Counted from the first letter of the stretch, positions 15,346-24,496 are shown. The stretch: 40,344 bases of DNA from Spirochaetes bacterium ADurb.BinA120 (GCA_002069125.1 MVZN01000023.1:1-40344), one strand, 5' to 3'. Notes: generated from the letters alone by a model not told the origin. A program made the numbers and translations.

Positions 15346-16590
15346 ATGCAAAACACGGAAAAGGGCGTGGATATCAAAGGAATTCTCCAGCCCAAGCGCG
15401 TAATAACTCACTTCCAGCCGATCGTTTCAATAAAGAAAAATTCGGTCATCGGCTTCGAGGCGCTAAGCCGCGGGCTGGTGGAGGGGGGCGATGCGCTCAT
15501 TCCCCCGAGGCGGCTCTTCGAAGCCGCAGAAAAACAGGGGCTTGCCATGGAGCTCGACAGCGTGTGCCGGGCGAAGGCGTTTGAATCGTACGGCGCCATG
15601 GGAAACGACCCCGACCGATTCATCCTGACGGTCAATCTGGACCCCTCCACACTCAGGGAGGAATCCTCCGGCTCCAAACACCTCCTGGCCCTTGCGGAAT
15701 CCGTCAATATGCAACCCGAAAAGGTCCTCATCGAAATCATCGAATCGCGGATAGGCGACATCACGGAGCTTGAAAAGCTGGTATCGCTTTACAGGGGATA
15801 CGGCTTCCTCATCGCCTTCGACGACATGGGCACAGGCCTTTCGAACCTCGACCGAGTGGCGGTAATAAAGCCCGACATAGTGAAAATAGACACCTCGCTC
15901 GTACAGGACTCCGAAAAAATGTATCACAGCCGCGAGATCGTTAAATCGCTTGTTTCGCTGGCGCACCGCATCGGGTCGCTTGTAATTGCGGAGGGCGTCG
16001 AAACCGGTGAGCAGGCCGTCAACGCGCTCGAGCTTGGAGTCGACATGCTGCAGGGACATCATTTCGCCGGGCCCGCTCCGGCCGGGGAGGACCTTACGAA
16101 AGGCATAGCGGAGAGGATGGAGTCGGTCGCCGCGAACTTCAAGCAAAGGACCGTTCAGAGGATCAACGACAAAAAATTCCGGCATCGAAGCTATAACCGG
16201 ATTATCAACAACCTCATAAGCGAACTCTCCCGCATTCCCGAGGAGGAATACGACACGGCGCTCCGATCGCTCATCAAGCCGCATTCGGAGCTGGAATGCG
16301 TCTACATACTCGACGAGGACGGAATTCAGCTCAGCGACACCATTTTTTCCGTGAATGGAGGAGGATCGAAGGGGTTCTTTTTTCAACCGGGAAGCAAGGG
16401 GACGGACCAATCGTCCAAGGATTACTTTTTTCTGCTGTCGGCCGGCCTGCCCAAATACACCACGGCCCCCTATATATCGCTCGCCTCCAGAAACGTGTGC
16501 ATAACCGTCTCGGTGGCCTATCGCGACGCCGATTTCCGCAAGCGCATACTGTGCATGGACATAATTCAGGACAACGGCATTTCCGGCTGA
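15346..16590 (+). CDS. EAL-domain c-di-GMP phosphodiesterase with C-terminal sensor-like domain
   Basis: Residues about 15-255 form a complete EAL domain. The signature FEALSRG is at 37-43. The metal and catalytic residues appear in NLDPSTL, EIIES, AFDDMGTG, IKPDIVKID, AEGVET and LQGHHF. All are intact, so active hydrolysis of cyclic di-GMP to pGpG is expected. The remaining 160 residues have a helical linker (about 265-300) and a PAS/Cache-like domain, ending SVAYRDADFRKRILCMDI, much as in YkuI-type proteins where EAL precedes the sensor. There is no signal peptide or membrane segment, so a cytoplasmic signal is likely. AGGAG lies seven bases before the ATG. It converges on galK with a 33-base gap. 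Confidence 0.9.
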   Translation: MQNTEKGVDIKGILQPKRVITHFQPIVSIKKNSVIGFEALSRGLVEGGDALIPPRRLFEAAEKQGLAMELDSVCRAKAFESYGAMGNDPDRFILTVNLDPSTLREESSGSKHLLALAESVNMQPEKVLIEIIESRIGDITELEKLVSLYRGYGFLIAFDDMGTGLSNLDRVAVIKPDIVKIDTSLVQDSEKMYHSREIVKSLVSLAHRIGSLVIAEGVETGEQAVNALELGVDMLQGHHFAGPAPAGEDLTKGIAERMESVAANFKQRTVQRINDKKFRHRSYNRIINNLISELSRIPEEEYDTALRSLIKPHSELECVYILDEDGIQLSDTIFSVNGGGSKGFFFQPGSKGTDQSSKDYFFLLSAGLPKYTTAPYISLASRNVCITVSVAYRDADFRKRILCMDIIQDNGISG

Positions 16591-16623
16591 AGGCGGGGGA
16601 CGACTCTCCGGTAACGAACCCCG

Positions 16624-17790
16624 CTATCGAATGAGCTCGCTCACCCCGTCCCCTATCGCGCACTCGAGCACCCCGGGCGGTGCTCCGTACTCCTCTTGAA
16701 ACTTAAGGGCGATCTCCGCGGCGAACCGCCCCGCGGACGGCGCGTCGACCATGGTGACGGTGCAGCCGCCGAAACCGCCGCCCATCATTCGTGACCCGTA
16801 CGCTCCCTCCACACCGCCCGCCCACTCTACGAGGCGGTCCATTTGGTCGATGCTTACCTCAAAATCGTCTCGCAGGCTCGCGTGGGAGGCATAAAGAAGC
16901 TCACCTGCAGCGGAAAAGTCGCCGGAGCGCATCCGGCGTAAAAATTCAAGCGTGCGGGCGTTTTCGGTAATCGCGTGGCGCGCGCGCCTTAGCTCCAGCG
17001 GCGGAAGAGAGGGCCCGAGCGGCATGAAATCGACGGGCGACAGGTCGCACAGATGATCGATCTTCGCGCCCAATCCTCTTAGAAGCGCGAGGGCCGACTC
17101 GCATTCCATTCTCCGGTCGTTGTAGCCGGACTCGCGAAGGGAATGCCGGACGCCGCTGTTCACCAGGACGAAACGCACCCTGGAGGGATCGATGTAAAGA
17201 TACTCATATGACAGGTCGCGCGTATCGAGGAGAATCGCGCTGTCCTTCCTGCCATGAATGACGGCAAACTGGTCCATAATTCCGCATGCGACCCCCGCGT
17301 ACTCCCTTTCCACCCTCTGCCCCATCCGCGCAAGCTCGATTCCGTCGAGCTCCATGCCGAGCGTTTTTGCCATTGCGAAAAGCGTTACGGTGGTGATTGC
17401 CGCCGAGCTCGACACCCCGGCGCCGACGGGGATTGTGCTCAGATAGCTGAGGTCGAATCCCCGGTCCCAGTCGGCGCGAAGCGCCGCCAGTGCGCCGGCT
17501 GGATAAAGCCACACCCTCGGCACCTCTATGCCTTCGCGGAAAAGCGACAGCGGAAGCTCCCCCGAGTCTTGGAATCCCGCGTCATGGAACCGGAAGAGCC
17601 CGGAGGCATTTTCGGAAACGCACAGGTATACGGCCCTGTCGATTGCCGCCGGAAACACATGGCCGCCGTTGTAATCAACGTGCTCTCCGATGAGATTGAT
17701 TCTTCCCGGACAGGAAAAGACGCGCGGGTGGGCCGCTCCGGGAAAGGACGAATTATGGGCAGCGACCAGTCTGTCGATATATTCGTTCAT
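16624..17790 (-). CDS. galK: Galactokinase
   Basis: The 388-residue GHMP kinase has the galactokinase N-terminal signature GRINLIGEHVDYNGG at residues 29-43. The ATP loop PVGAGVSSSAA and the GIMDQFAV catalytic-base region follow, with the C-terminal GGGFGGCTVTMV motif. It phosphorylates galactose to galactose-1-phosphate in the first Leloir step. No galT or galE is adjacent. It follows the unrecognised gene 17834-18733 by about 43 bases in the same direction, so the two probably form one transcript under the palindromic operator upstream. Related GHMP kinases acting on N-acetylgalactosamine or heptoses cannot be fully excluded, but the signature favours galactose. Confidence 0.92.
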   Translation of the reverse strand: MNEYIDRLVAAHNSSFPGAAHPRVFSCPGRINLIGEHVDYNGGHVFPAAIDRAVYLCVSENASGLFRFHDAGFQDSGELPLSLFREGIEVPRVWLYPAGALAALRADWDRGFDLSYLSTIPVGAGVSSSAAITTVTLFAMAKTLGMELDGIELARMGQRVEREYAGVACGIMDQFAVIHGRKDSAILLDTRDLSYEYLYIDPSRVRFVLVNSGVRHSLRESGYNDRRMECESALALLRGLGAKIDHLCDLSPVDFMPLGPSLPPLELRRARHAITENARTLEFLRRMRSGDFSAAGELLYASHASLRDDFEVSIDQMDRLVEWAGGVEGAYGSRMMGGGFGGCTVTMVDAPSAGRFAAEIALKFQEEYGAPPGVLECAIGDGVSELIR

Positions 17791-17833
17791 GGGACGGCGC
17801 AGGCGGCCCCCCTGTGGTTCAGGCGAAGCATTT

Positions 17834-18733
17834 TCAGGCGCGCTGGAGGTGTTTTAGAAAGGACTTCCCCCGCTCGGTGGCGTTTATGCGGACCGCGTCG
17901 CCGTCGTCCGATTCGGCGTATTCGACAAGTCCGAAGTGAGCAAACCAGGTAAACAGGTAAAAATCCAGAAACGAGATGAGGAAAACGTCGTTCCGCGCCC
18001 CGAAACCCGTCAGGTCGAAAAACTCGGCCGCGACGGAATCGAGGTTGAATACGCCGTCCTGCCGGAGTAAAAGATCTACCAGTATATGGCGATTGCGCCG
18101 GAGCTCGCGCGCCGCGGACGGGTTTGACGGGAAGATGTCCTCCCAGCGCACCTTGCCCCAGAAGGAGCCGAACAGGGCCGTAAAAACGCCGCCCGCCATG
18201 CAATCCGGGGAGGGAACGGCGGCCCCGCCGTCCACGTCGATCATTCCAGCGGCTTTCATCATTACGACACACTGCTTGATATATATCTCTAAAAGCTCCG
18301 AATCGCCGGCGTCGCCCAAGAGCTCTGTCCGGGCCGCGCTCTCCGTGCATCCGTCGTAAAATTCCTGGCTAAGGCGGCTTCCTCCGACCACATTCGCCCC
18401 GCCGTTTCTGAGCATGGAGACTATAAACCTGCAAAGGCGGGCGGCGAAACAGTTTTCCAGTCCGCGTCCGGGGACCGAATCGTCGAAGCGAGCGAGCGTA
18501 TGGGCGAACCCGCCGGTGCGGGAACGCAGGTCCCCCGTCCACGCGTGCTCGAAGCTCCGATCCACCACAACCGACAACAGCACCGATTTCTCGGCGCGCG
18601 GAAGATCGAGAAACATCCTGTCTATTTCCTTTGCTATCCTGTCGCGGGAATAATCCATTGAAACGACCTGTTGAACAAGTAAATTAATTTCCTTATCGCG
18701 CTGGTGCCCCGCTTCACCATGGGTATTTTTCAT
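17834..18733 (-). CDS. Unrecognised protein upstream of galK, strongly regulated
   Basis: I do not recognise this 299-residue protein. The listed start is the ATG at 18733. A longer TTG start at 18802 would put the coding region inside the palindromic operator and a shorter ATG at 18658 has a weak ribosome site, so the start is uncertain. There is no signal peptide. The N-terminal third is charged and helical (MDYSRDRIAKEIDRMF). The middle has small Gly-rich stretches and a Cys-containing segment (IKQCVVMMKAAGMIDVDGG). The last 100 residues are richer in aromatic and hydrophobic residues (FLISFLDFYLFTWFAHFGL), probably a buried core because it is followed by charged sequence. It has a near-consensus promoter overlapped by palindromes. 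It probably shares a transcript with galK, but a sugar role is only guilt by association. Confidence 0.7.
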   Translation of the reverse strand: MKNTHGEAGHQRDKEINLLVQQVVSMDYSRDRIAKEIDRMFLDLPRAEKSVLLSVVVDRSFEHAWTGDLRSRTGGFAHTLARFDDSVPGRGLENCFAARLCRFIVSMLRNGGANVVGGSRLSQEFYDGCTESAARTELLGDAGDSELLEIYIKQCVVMMKAAGMIDVDGGAAVPSPDCMAGGVFTALFGSFWGKVRWEDIFPSNPSAARELRRNRHILVDLLLRQDGVFNLDSVAAEFFDLTGFGARNDVFLISFLDFYLFTWFAHFGLVEYAESDDGDAVRINATERGKSFLKHLQRA

Positions 18734-18799
18734 ACCGACGAGATTCTCCCCTCTTTCTATATGCCGTACAGGAAGCGCCAATGGGAACAAAAGCACGGT

Positions 18800-18824
18800 C
18801 AATTAATTTCTGTGAAATTAATTG
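18800..18824. promoter_or_regulatory. 25-bp perfect palindromic operator (CAATTAATTTC-TGT-GAAATTAATTG)
   Basis: Two perfect 11-base arms flank TGT. The palindrome begins where the predicted transcription start of the downstream unknown gene lies. A partial copy, CAATTGAATTAATTT at 18836-18850, sits in the promoter spacer, and AAATTAATTT recurs at 18681-18690 in or near the coding start. The pattern suggests a cooperative repressor. Confidence 0.65.
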
Positions 18825-18829
18825 ATAAT

Positions 18830-18858
18830 CATTTACAATTGAATTAATTTAAAGTCAA
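18830..18858 (-). promoter_or_regulatory. Promoter of the unrecognised gene and galK
   Basis: Leftward TTGACT (18858-18853), 17-base spacer, TAAATG (18835-18830). Transcription would start near 18823, the edge of the 25-base palindrome. Confidence 0.55.
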
Positions 18859-18949
18859 CGATAATTTGAAAAAGACAGCGCGAAAAGAGAAAAAATCACC
18901 GCTCGGACACGGCTCCGACAAGCCCCAAGGTCATCACAAGGGCGTTGCG

Positions 18950-19070
18950 TGTCCATAATAAAAAAATTAATAATAAAACATAATTGATCAGATCACGCCC
19001 TCCGACGCATGTTATGCACAGATATAATCCGGCCTCGGACGGAGTGTGGATAAGAATGTGGATAAAGCCC
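18950..19070. other. DnaA-box cluster beside an AT-rich tract: candidate replication origin or DnaA-controlled site
   Basis: TTATGCACA at 19012-19020 fits the DnaA consensus TTATNCACA. TGTGGATAA at 19045-19053 and again at 19057-19065 are exact reverse complements of the strong box TTATCCACA, 12 bases apart. Immediately to the left is an AT-rich tract (about 18955-18990) suited to unwinding, ending TGATCAGATCAC. All three boxes lie within 54 bases in the 466-base gap 18734-19199, which carries no gene. Against an origin: no dnaA, dnaN or gyrB is nearby, and gene direction does not flip here. Confidence 0.5.
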
Positions 19071-19199
19071 GGCAGGCCGTCCGCTTTGCCTGAAAACGGC
19101 CCGGTGAGTTCAATGTTTCCAGGGTGGGAGGTGATGAGGCGTTCCCATTTTATCGACCATAGGGGTTATATCCAGATCGAAGCAGCCCGGCCTCCGGCA

Positions 19200-20039
19200 C
19201 TACTCGAAGCGCATCGACAGGTCGAAGGCCCTCACCGAGTGCGTGAGCGCCCCGATCGAGATGAAATCGATCGCGAGGTCCGTTATCCCTTTTATTCGCA
19301 TTTCGTCCATGTTTCCCGAAGCCTCTATCTTCGCCCTTCCGGCAACAATTTCGATCGCCTCGCTCATTCGGTCCCTGTCCATGTTGTCTAGCATGATGAT
19401 GTCCGCCCCGGCCTCGGCCGCCTCCCGAGCCCCGGCCGCGTTCGTCACCTCGACCTCCACCTCGAAGCGCGTCCCGTGCATGGCGCGCACGCGCCTTACG
19501 GCCTCGGTGATGCCGCCCGCCGCCCGTATATGGTTGTCCTTTATCATCGCCATGTCGAAGAGCCCCATCCGGTGGTTCGTGCCCCCTCCCGCAGCGACCG
19601 AGTACTTGTCCAAAAGGCGCAGGCCCGGGGCGGTCTTGCGTGTGTCAAGAATCCGTATTTGGGTTCCGGCAAGCAGGGCTACAGCCGAACGGGTGGCGGT
19701 CGCTATGCCCGACATGCGCTGGGCGAAATTCAGAGCCGTGCGCTCGCCGGTGAGCAGCGCCTCAGTCGGCCCCGAGAGCATAAGGGCGGTCTCCCCGCTC
19801 GCTATCGCCTCACCGTCGCTTTTGCGCGCCACCACGCGCACCTCAGGGTTCAGACGCCGGTACACCATGCGAACAACCTCGCCCCCGCAGAAAACCCCGT
19901 CCTCCTTGGCGACCACCCTTGCGGTAGATAGCCCCCCTCCGGAGAAAATGGCTTCGGAGGTAAGGTCGCCGTCGCCTATGTCCTCACGAAGCGCCGCGTC
20001 TATTATGTGCATGATCTCGTGTTCGCCAGGCATTCTCAT
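19200..20039 (-). CDS. nadC: Nicotinate-nucleotide pyrophosphorylase (quinolinate phosphoribosyltransferase)
   Basis: The 279-residue product is the normal NadC length. It shows DGDLTSEA near the start, the [16 protein letters not shown] helix, [25 protein letters not shown] and IKDNHI, and the later EVEVTN and IMLDNM barrel strands. NadC converts quinolinate and PRPP to nicotinate mononucleotide in de novo NAD synthesis. No nadA or nadB is in the window. Its start overlaps the uvrB stop by four bases (ATGA), making it the last gene of metX-metW-uvrB-nadC. Confidence 0.95.
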   Translation of the reverse strand: MRMPGEHEIMHIIDAALREDIGDGDLTSEAIFSGGGLSTARVVAKEDGVFCGGEVVRMVYRRLNPEVRVVARKSDGEAIASGETALMLSGPTEALLTGERTALNFAQRMSGIATATRSAVALLAGTQIRILDTRKTAPGLRLLDKYSVAAGGGTNHRMGLFDMAMIKDNHIRAAGGITEAVRRVRAMHGTRFEVEVEVTNAAGAREAAEAGADIIMLDNMDRDRMSEAIEIVAGRAKIEASGNMDEMRIKGITDLAIDFISIGALTHSVRAFDLSMRFE

Positions 20040-22042
20040 CGCTTAACCTTTTCCAGAAGTGAAATCTTTTTCTCGGCCTCCAGCATCTGGTCGCGCAGAA
20101 CGGCTGCCTTTTCGAACTCCAGGTTCGACGCGGCCTCGAGCATGTCGGCCCGGATGGTCTCGACAAGGTCCTTAAGAGTCGCCAAGTTCGATGAGCGGTA
20201 GGCGTTTTTATACTCCGCGACATAGGAGGCGTACTCGTCGTCGCTATGATACTCGCGTTCGATGATGTCCACTATCTCCTTGGAGATGGAGGCCGGGGTG
20301 ACGCCGTGCTCCGCGTTATAACGGGATTGTATCTCGCGCCTTCGGTTAGTTTCGTCGATAGCGGTCTTCATGGACGGCGTTATCGTATCCGCGTACATTA
20401 TGACCGTGCCGCCGAGGTTGCGCGCCGCCCGTCCGGCCGTCTGAATTAGGGAGCGGGCCGAGCGAAGGAAGCCCTCCTTGTCCGCGTCGAGGATCGCCAC
20501 AAGCGACACCTCCGGGATGTCGAGCCCCTCGCGCAGGAGGTTTATCCCCACCAGGCAGTCGAACTCCCCCTTTCGAAGGTCGCGAATAATCTCGACCCTC
20601 TCTATGGTCTCGATTTCGGAGTGAAGGTATTTGGCCCGGAGCCCCGCGTTTTCCAGATAGGCGGTCAGGTCCTCCGCCATCTTCTTGGTAAGCGTAGTTA
20701 CAAGCACGCGCTCATCCCTTTCGGCCCGCGATCGCACCTCGCCTATGAGGTCGTCCACCTGGTTTTGTGCCGGGCGCACCTCGATGGACGGGTCGATGAG
20801 CCCTGTCGGCCTTATTACCTGCTCGACCACCTGTGAGCTCACCTCGAGCTCGTAGTCGGCCGGCGTGGCCGAAACGAAAACTGCGCGGTCTATGATCCGC
20901 TCGAACTCCTCGAAGTACAGGGGCCGGTTGTCGAGCGCCGAGGGCAGGCGGAAGCCGTATTCCACCAGGCTCATTTTCCGCGAGCGGTCCCCCTCGAACA
21001 TGCCGCGCACCTGCGGCAGCGTGACATGCGACTCGTCCACGAAGAGCATGAAGTCGCCCTTGAAGTAATTCAATAGCGTGGGAGGCGGCTCCCCCGCGGC
21101 GCGGCGGCCGATGATTCGCGAGTAATTCTCGATGCCCGAGCAGTAGCCCATCTCCATCAGCATCTCCATGTCGTAACGCGTTCGGCTCTCCAGGCGCTGT
21201 GCCTCCAGCAGCCTGCCCTCCGACCGGAGCGTTTCGAGGCGCGGCGCGAGCTCCTCGTCTATCATCCTCACCGTCTCCTTCATCTCGTCCGGCGTCGAAA
21301 CGAAATGCTTCGCCGGATATATGTATGCGACCTCGATCCTCTCCATCTTCCTTCCGGTAAGCGGGTCCGTGCGGTACAGGGCCTCAATACGGTCGCCGAA
21401 AAACTCGACGCGCACCGATTCCTGAAGGTAGGCGGGGAATACCTCCACCATGTCGCCGCGCACGCGGAACGCCCCCCGGGTAAAAGCCATGTCGTTGCGG
21501 GCGTAGTGGATGGCGACCAGCCTGCGCAGAAGCTCGTCGCGGCCCAAATCGTCCCCGACGCGCAGCGGAACGTGCAGCTTCTCGAAGTCCTCCGGGCTTC
21601 CGAGGCCGTAGATGCACGAGACCGAGGAAACCACGATGACGTCGCTCCTCGTGAGTATAGACGAGGTCGCCCTCAGCCTCAGGCGGTCAATCTCGTCGTT
21701 GATCGAGGCGTCCTTTTCTATATAAAGGTCCTGCGAGGCCACATAGGCCTCGGGCTGATAGTAATCGTAGTATGAAACGAAGTATTCGACGGCGTTGTGC
21801 GGGAAAAACTCCCGAAACTCGCGATAGAGCTGGGCGGCGAGCGTCTTGTTGTGCGTGAGCACCAGCGCCGGTTTCCGGACCCGCTCTATCACCTTGGCCA
21901 TGGTGAAGGTCTTGCCGGACCCGGTCACCCCCAGAAGCGTCTGGTACTTCATCCCCTCGTCTATGCCCTTTACCAGGAGTTCGATCGCCTGCTCCTGGTC
22001 GCCCGACGGCGAATATCGAGATATCAGCCTGAACTGTGGCAT
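20036..22042 (-). CDS. uvrB: Excinuclease ABC subunit B
   Basis: The 668-residue length is typical. Walker [13 protein letters not shown] starts at residue 38. The DNA-gripping beta-hairpin region [11 protein letters not shown] lies near 91-101, helicase motifs follow ([18 protein letters not shown], and the [16 protein letters not shown] and QTAGRAARN blocks), and a C-terminal UVR domain ends the protein. UvrB verifies damage handed over by UvrA and recruits UvrC for nucleotide excision repair. It starts only seven bases after metW and overlaps nadC by four, so it is embedded in a biosynthetic operon. Confidence 0.97.
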   Translation of the reverse strand: MPQFRLISRYSPSGDQEQAIELLVKGIDEGMKYQTLLGVTGSGKTFTMAKVIERVRKPALVLTHNKTLAAQLYREFREFFPHNAVEYFVSYYDYYQPEAYVASQDLYIEKDASINDEIDRLRLRATSSILTRSDVIVVSSVSCIYGLGSPEDFEKLHVPLRVGDDLGRDELLRRLVAIHYARNDMAFTRGAFRVRGDMVEVFPAYLQESVRVEFFGDRIEALYRTDPLTGRKMERIEVAYIYPAKHFVSTPDEMKETVRMIDEELAPRLETLRSEGRLLEAQRLESRTRYDMEMLMEMGYCSGIENYSRIIGRRAAGEPPPTLLNYFKGDFMLFVDESHVTLPQVRGMFEGDRSRKMSLVEYGFRLPSALDNRPLYFEEFERIIDRAVFVSATPADYELEVSSQVVEQVIRPTGLIDPSIEVRPAQNQVDDLIGEVRSRAERDERVLVTTLTKKMAEDLTAYLENAGLRAKYLHSEIETIERVEIIRDLRKGEFDCLVGINLLREGLDIPEVSLVAILDADKEGFLRSARSLIQTAGRAARNLGGTVIMYADTITPSMKTAIDETNRRREIQSRYNAEHGVTPASISKEIVDIIEREYHSDDEYASYVAEYKNAYRSSNLATLKDLVETIRADMLEAASNLEFEKAAVLRDQMLEAEKKISLLEKVKR

Positions 22043-22049
22043 CGCATAC

Positions 22050-22694
22050 TCAGGATAGTCCGGAATATTTTTCGCCGTCGAGTATGAACATTCCGTACTG
22101 GGCGAACAGATTCGACGCCGCTACGCTGGGGAGCGAGACCCCGCCATCGCCGACATTGAAATGCCGTTCTCTCTTCACCGGATATCCGCGCCCGCGACAG
22201 TAGCGGCGGAAATCTCGGATGGTCAGAAGATGGATATTGGGCGACTCGTACCATTCGTACGGTAAAAGCCTGTTTTTAGGCATTGTCCCCTTTAACAGAA
22301 GCTGCATTCGGATGCGGTAGTAGCCGAAATTCGGGAAGCTGATGATGGCGTTCTTACCTATCCGCATGATCTCCGCAAGAACGTACTCGGGCTTTTTGGT
22401 GCTCTGCAGGGTCTGGTTGAGGATGACGTAGTCGAACGAGTTGCTTTTGTAATCGGCAAGGCCGTCGTCGATGTCGCCCTGGTAGCAGTACAGCCCCTTC
22501 TCCAGGCAAACGCTCACCCCCTCGGCCGAAAGCTCGACCCCGTAGCCGTCGATCATCTTGATCCGCTGTAGCGTATGCAGCAGGACCCCGTCGCCGCACC
22601 CCAGGTCCAGCACGCGCGAGCGCAACGGGATCTCTTCTATAATGATGTCATATCCGGCGCGAATCTCCGCTGGGTTGTCAACCATGCTTTTCAA
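22050..22694 (-). CDS. metW: MetW, methyltransferase-like methionine biosynthesis protein
   Basis: The 214-residue protein has a SAM-binding fold with [12 protein letters not shown] near residue 28. The MetW-specific stretches [13 protein letters not shown] and [12 protein letters not shown] follow, with a further [19 protein letters not shown] block. MetW acts with MetX in homoserine acylation. The start is taken as TTG at 22694 because GAGGAG stands five bases upstream; the next in-frame ATG is at 22685 and its spacing is too long. The gene overlaps the metX stop by 17 bases, indicating tight coupling. Confidence 0.92.
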   Translation of the reverse strand: MKSMVDNPAEIRAGYDIIIEEIPLRSRVLDLGCGDGVLLHTLQRIKMIDGYGVELSAEGVSVCLEKGLYCYQGDIDDGLADYKSNSFDYVILNQTLQSTKKPEYVLAEIMRIGKNAIISFPNFGYYRIRMQLLLKGTMPKNRLLPYEWYESPNIHLLTIRDFRRYCRGRGYPVKRERHFNVGDGGVSLPSVAASNLFAQYGMFILDGEKYSGLS

Positions 22695-23841
22695 ACTGGC
22701 TCCTCAGAAAATTGGAGATGTTGCGCTGCGTCTGCCGGTCGTCGAGCAGGAAGGTATCGTGCCCGGTGTCCGATTCGATTTCGGTATAGCCCACATGTAT
22801 GCCCCCTGCGCGAAGCGCCCGCACGATCTCCCTGGACTGCTCGCTTGGATAAAGCCAGTCCGAGGTATAGCTTATGATGAGGAAATCCGCCGTCACCTTC
22901 TCGAAGGCTGCGGCCAGGCTTCCGTAATCGGCCTTCAAATCGAAGTAATCTATGGCCTTGGTGATGTAGAGGTAGGAGTTCGCGTCGAAGCGGTTGACGA
23001 ACTTTATCCCCTGGTGGTGCAGATAGCTCTCCACCATGAACTCGGACTCGAAGTTGAAGCCGAAGAGATCGGCGTTCTGCAGCCTGCGGCCGAACTTTTC
23101 GTGCATCAACCGCTCGCTCATATAGGTGATATGGCCTATCATCCGGGCCAGGCCCAGCCCCGCCTCGGGCTTGGTTTTACCGTAGTAGTCGCCTCCCTTC
23201 CAGTTCGGATCGCGGAAGATGGCCTGCCTGCCCACCTCGTTGAAGGCGATCCCCTGCGCCGAGAGCGAGGCGGAGGTCGCTATCGGTATGGCCGAGGCGA
23301 CCATGTCCGGGTACGAAATGCACCACTGGAGCGCCTGCATGCCACCCATCGAGCCCCCCGCCACGGCGAGAAGCCGTTCGATGCCTAAATGCCGCACCAG
23401 GCGGTACTGGGCGTTCACCATGTCCTGGATCGTAACGATGGGGAATGAAAGCCCATACTCGCTTCCCGACCCGGGATCTATGGAAGCGGGCCCCGTCGAG
23501 CCGGTGCATCCCCCAATGACGTTTGAACAGATGATAAAATACTTGTTCGTGTCGAAGGTCTTGCCCGGCCCCACATAGAGGTCCCACCAGCCGGGATAGA
23601 GATCATCGGCGCTGTTAAAGCCTGCCGCATGCGCCGAGCCCGACAGGGCATGCAGCAGAAGCACCGCGTTCGAACGCCTCCCGTTCAATTTTCCATACGT
23701 CTCGTATGCCAGGGTGACGGGGCCAAGCATGCGGCCGGACACAAGCCTCATCTCCTCCGGCGGGGCCGCAAAAGTATAATACTCGGTCTGGACTATCCCT
23801 ACCGAGTCATCGGGCAATTCGAGTATTCCGTTGGTTTTCAT
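22678..23841 (-). CDS. metX: Homoserine O-acyltransferase (MetX)
   Basis: This 387-residue alpha/beta hydrolase has the nucleophile elbow GGSMGG with Ser164. It also shows NVIGGCTGSTGP near 108-118 and the late Asp and His of the triad in TSDWLYP and GHDTFLL. It transfers an acyl group, normally acetyl, to homoserine, opening methionine synthesis by direct sulfhydrylation or transsulfuration. The pairing with metW is the common metXW arrangement. The ribosome site is weak. It is the first gene of the leftward four-gene operon; a T-tailed hairpin 35-70 bases upstream belongs to a different small gene. Acetyl versus succinyl specificity is not settled here. Confidence 0.95.
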   Translation of the reverse strand: MKTNGILELPDDSVGIVQTEYYTFAAPPEEMRLVSGRMLGPVTLAYETYGKLNGRRSNAVLLLHALSGSAHAAGFNSADDLYPGWWDLYVGPGKTFDTNKYFIICSNVIGGCTGSTGPASIDPGSGSEYGLSFPIVTIQDMVNAQYRLVRHLGIERLLAVAGGSMGGMQALQWCISYPDMVASAIPIATSASLSAQGIAFNEVGRQAIFRDPNWKGGDYYGKTKPEAGLGLARMIGHITYMSERLMHEKFGRRLQNADLFGFNFESEFMVESYLHHQGIKFVNRFDANSYLYITKAIDYFDLKADYGSLAAAFEKVTADFLIISYTSDWLYPSEQSREIVRALRAGGIHVGYTEIESDTGHDTFLLDDRQTQRNISNFLRSQFEKHG

Positions 23842-23874
23842 CTGCTCGTCCGCCTTGACGGACCCTCTTGGATT

Positions 23875-23912
23875 AAAAAAACCGCGTATCGTATGGATGG
23901 CGATAGCGGTTT
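23875..23912 (-). terminator. Rho-independent terminator of the small gene 23911-24147
   Basis: Read leftward, AACCGCTATCG and CGATACGCGGTT form a stem with one bulge around a 9-base loop, followed by a run of seven T. The hairpin base overlaps the small gene stop codon. It also insulates metX. Confidence 0.75.
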
Positions 23913-24147
23913 ATTTCCCAATAAACTGCCATCCCATCTCCCGGATTTTCATCCGCTGGAGTTGGCACCGCCCGACGGAGACGGTTGCCGTGGCTTCCCG
24001 GGGCCAGTCCCTCCACCACTCTGGATAAGATAGCTCGATGTCCGGTAACGCCGCCTTCGAAACGGCGTCCGCAAGGGGCACACTATGCGACCCCTTCCCG
24101 GCCGCTGTCAATAACAATTGGCGGGCCGGATTGTTGAAATATATCAC
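23911..24147 (-). CDS. Small hypothetical protein with dedicated terminator
   Basis: I do not recognise this 78-residue protein. I chose a GTG start at 24147 because AGGGG lies seven bases upstream. The open frame continues to 24240, but that extension is a poor-quality, Arg-rich sequence without a ribosome site. The product has no membrane segment. It has a hydrophobic start (MIYFNNPARQLLLTAAGKG), then an acidic-aromatic stretch ELSYPEWWRDWP and a basic end. The best evidence that it is real is the strong terminator whose stem begins at its stop codon. It lies alone between metX and the HdrD-like gene. Moderate confidence as a gene, no function. Confidence 0.45.
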   Translation of the reverse strand: MIYFNNPARQLLLTAAGKGSHSVPLADAVSKAALPDIELSYPEWWRDWPREATATVSVGRCQLQRMKIREMGWQFIGK

Positions 24148-24241
24148 CGGCGGCCCCTTTAGGCACGAAAAAAAGCCGCCTTCGCGCCGTTCTCGACGCA
24201 ATTTACGCTGCGCTCCGGCCCCTAATGCAAATATATACATT

Positions 24242-24480
24242 CATATTAATATGTTATGATTCGCCGATAAAATAAAGTTGACAACCGTCCTCGCACTTAC
24301 GTAATGGACTTTGAGCTGTCAGGTTTGCATTATTCGCTGTCGCATGACCCGGAGAGCCGGGATCGCTATGGCGGGGAGACGTTTCAATCGTCATATCCGC
24401 CAACAACGCGACAGATCGTTTCGTATGAGTTCCGGATGAACTCGCATTATCACCAGCGATTATCGTTTCATATCTAACAG
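24242..24480 (+). promoter_or_regulatory. Structured leader of the HdrD-like gene
   Basis: The 349-base gap 24148-24496 holds CATATTAATATG, a perfect palindrome at 24242-24253, and a consensus -35 TTGACA at 24278-24283 without a convincing -10. Downstream are two small hairpins, CCCGG-AGAG-CCGGG (24348-24361) and GAGTTC-CGGAT-GAACTC (24427-24443). It may be a regulated leader; I recognise no riboswitch class. Confidence 0.3.
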
Positions 24481-24496
24481 AAGCGGAGGATTTCTA

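Noticed and set aside
15463-16410. A 315-codon open frame antisense to the EAL gene
   Set aside because: The sense strand holds every EAL catalytic motif, so the antisense frame is a by-product.
18734-18802. TTG-initiated extension of the unknown gene
   Set aside because: It would place the start inside the 25-base palindrome and the transcription start region; the ATG at 18733 fits the promoter better.
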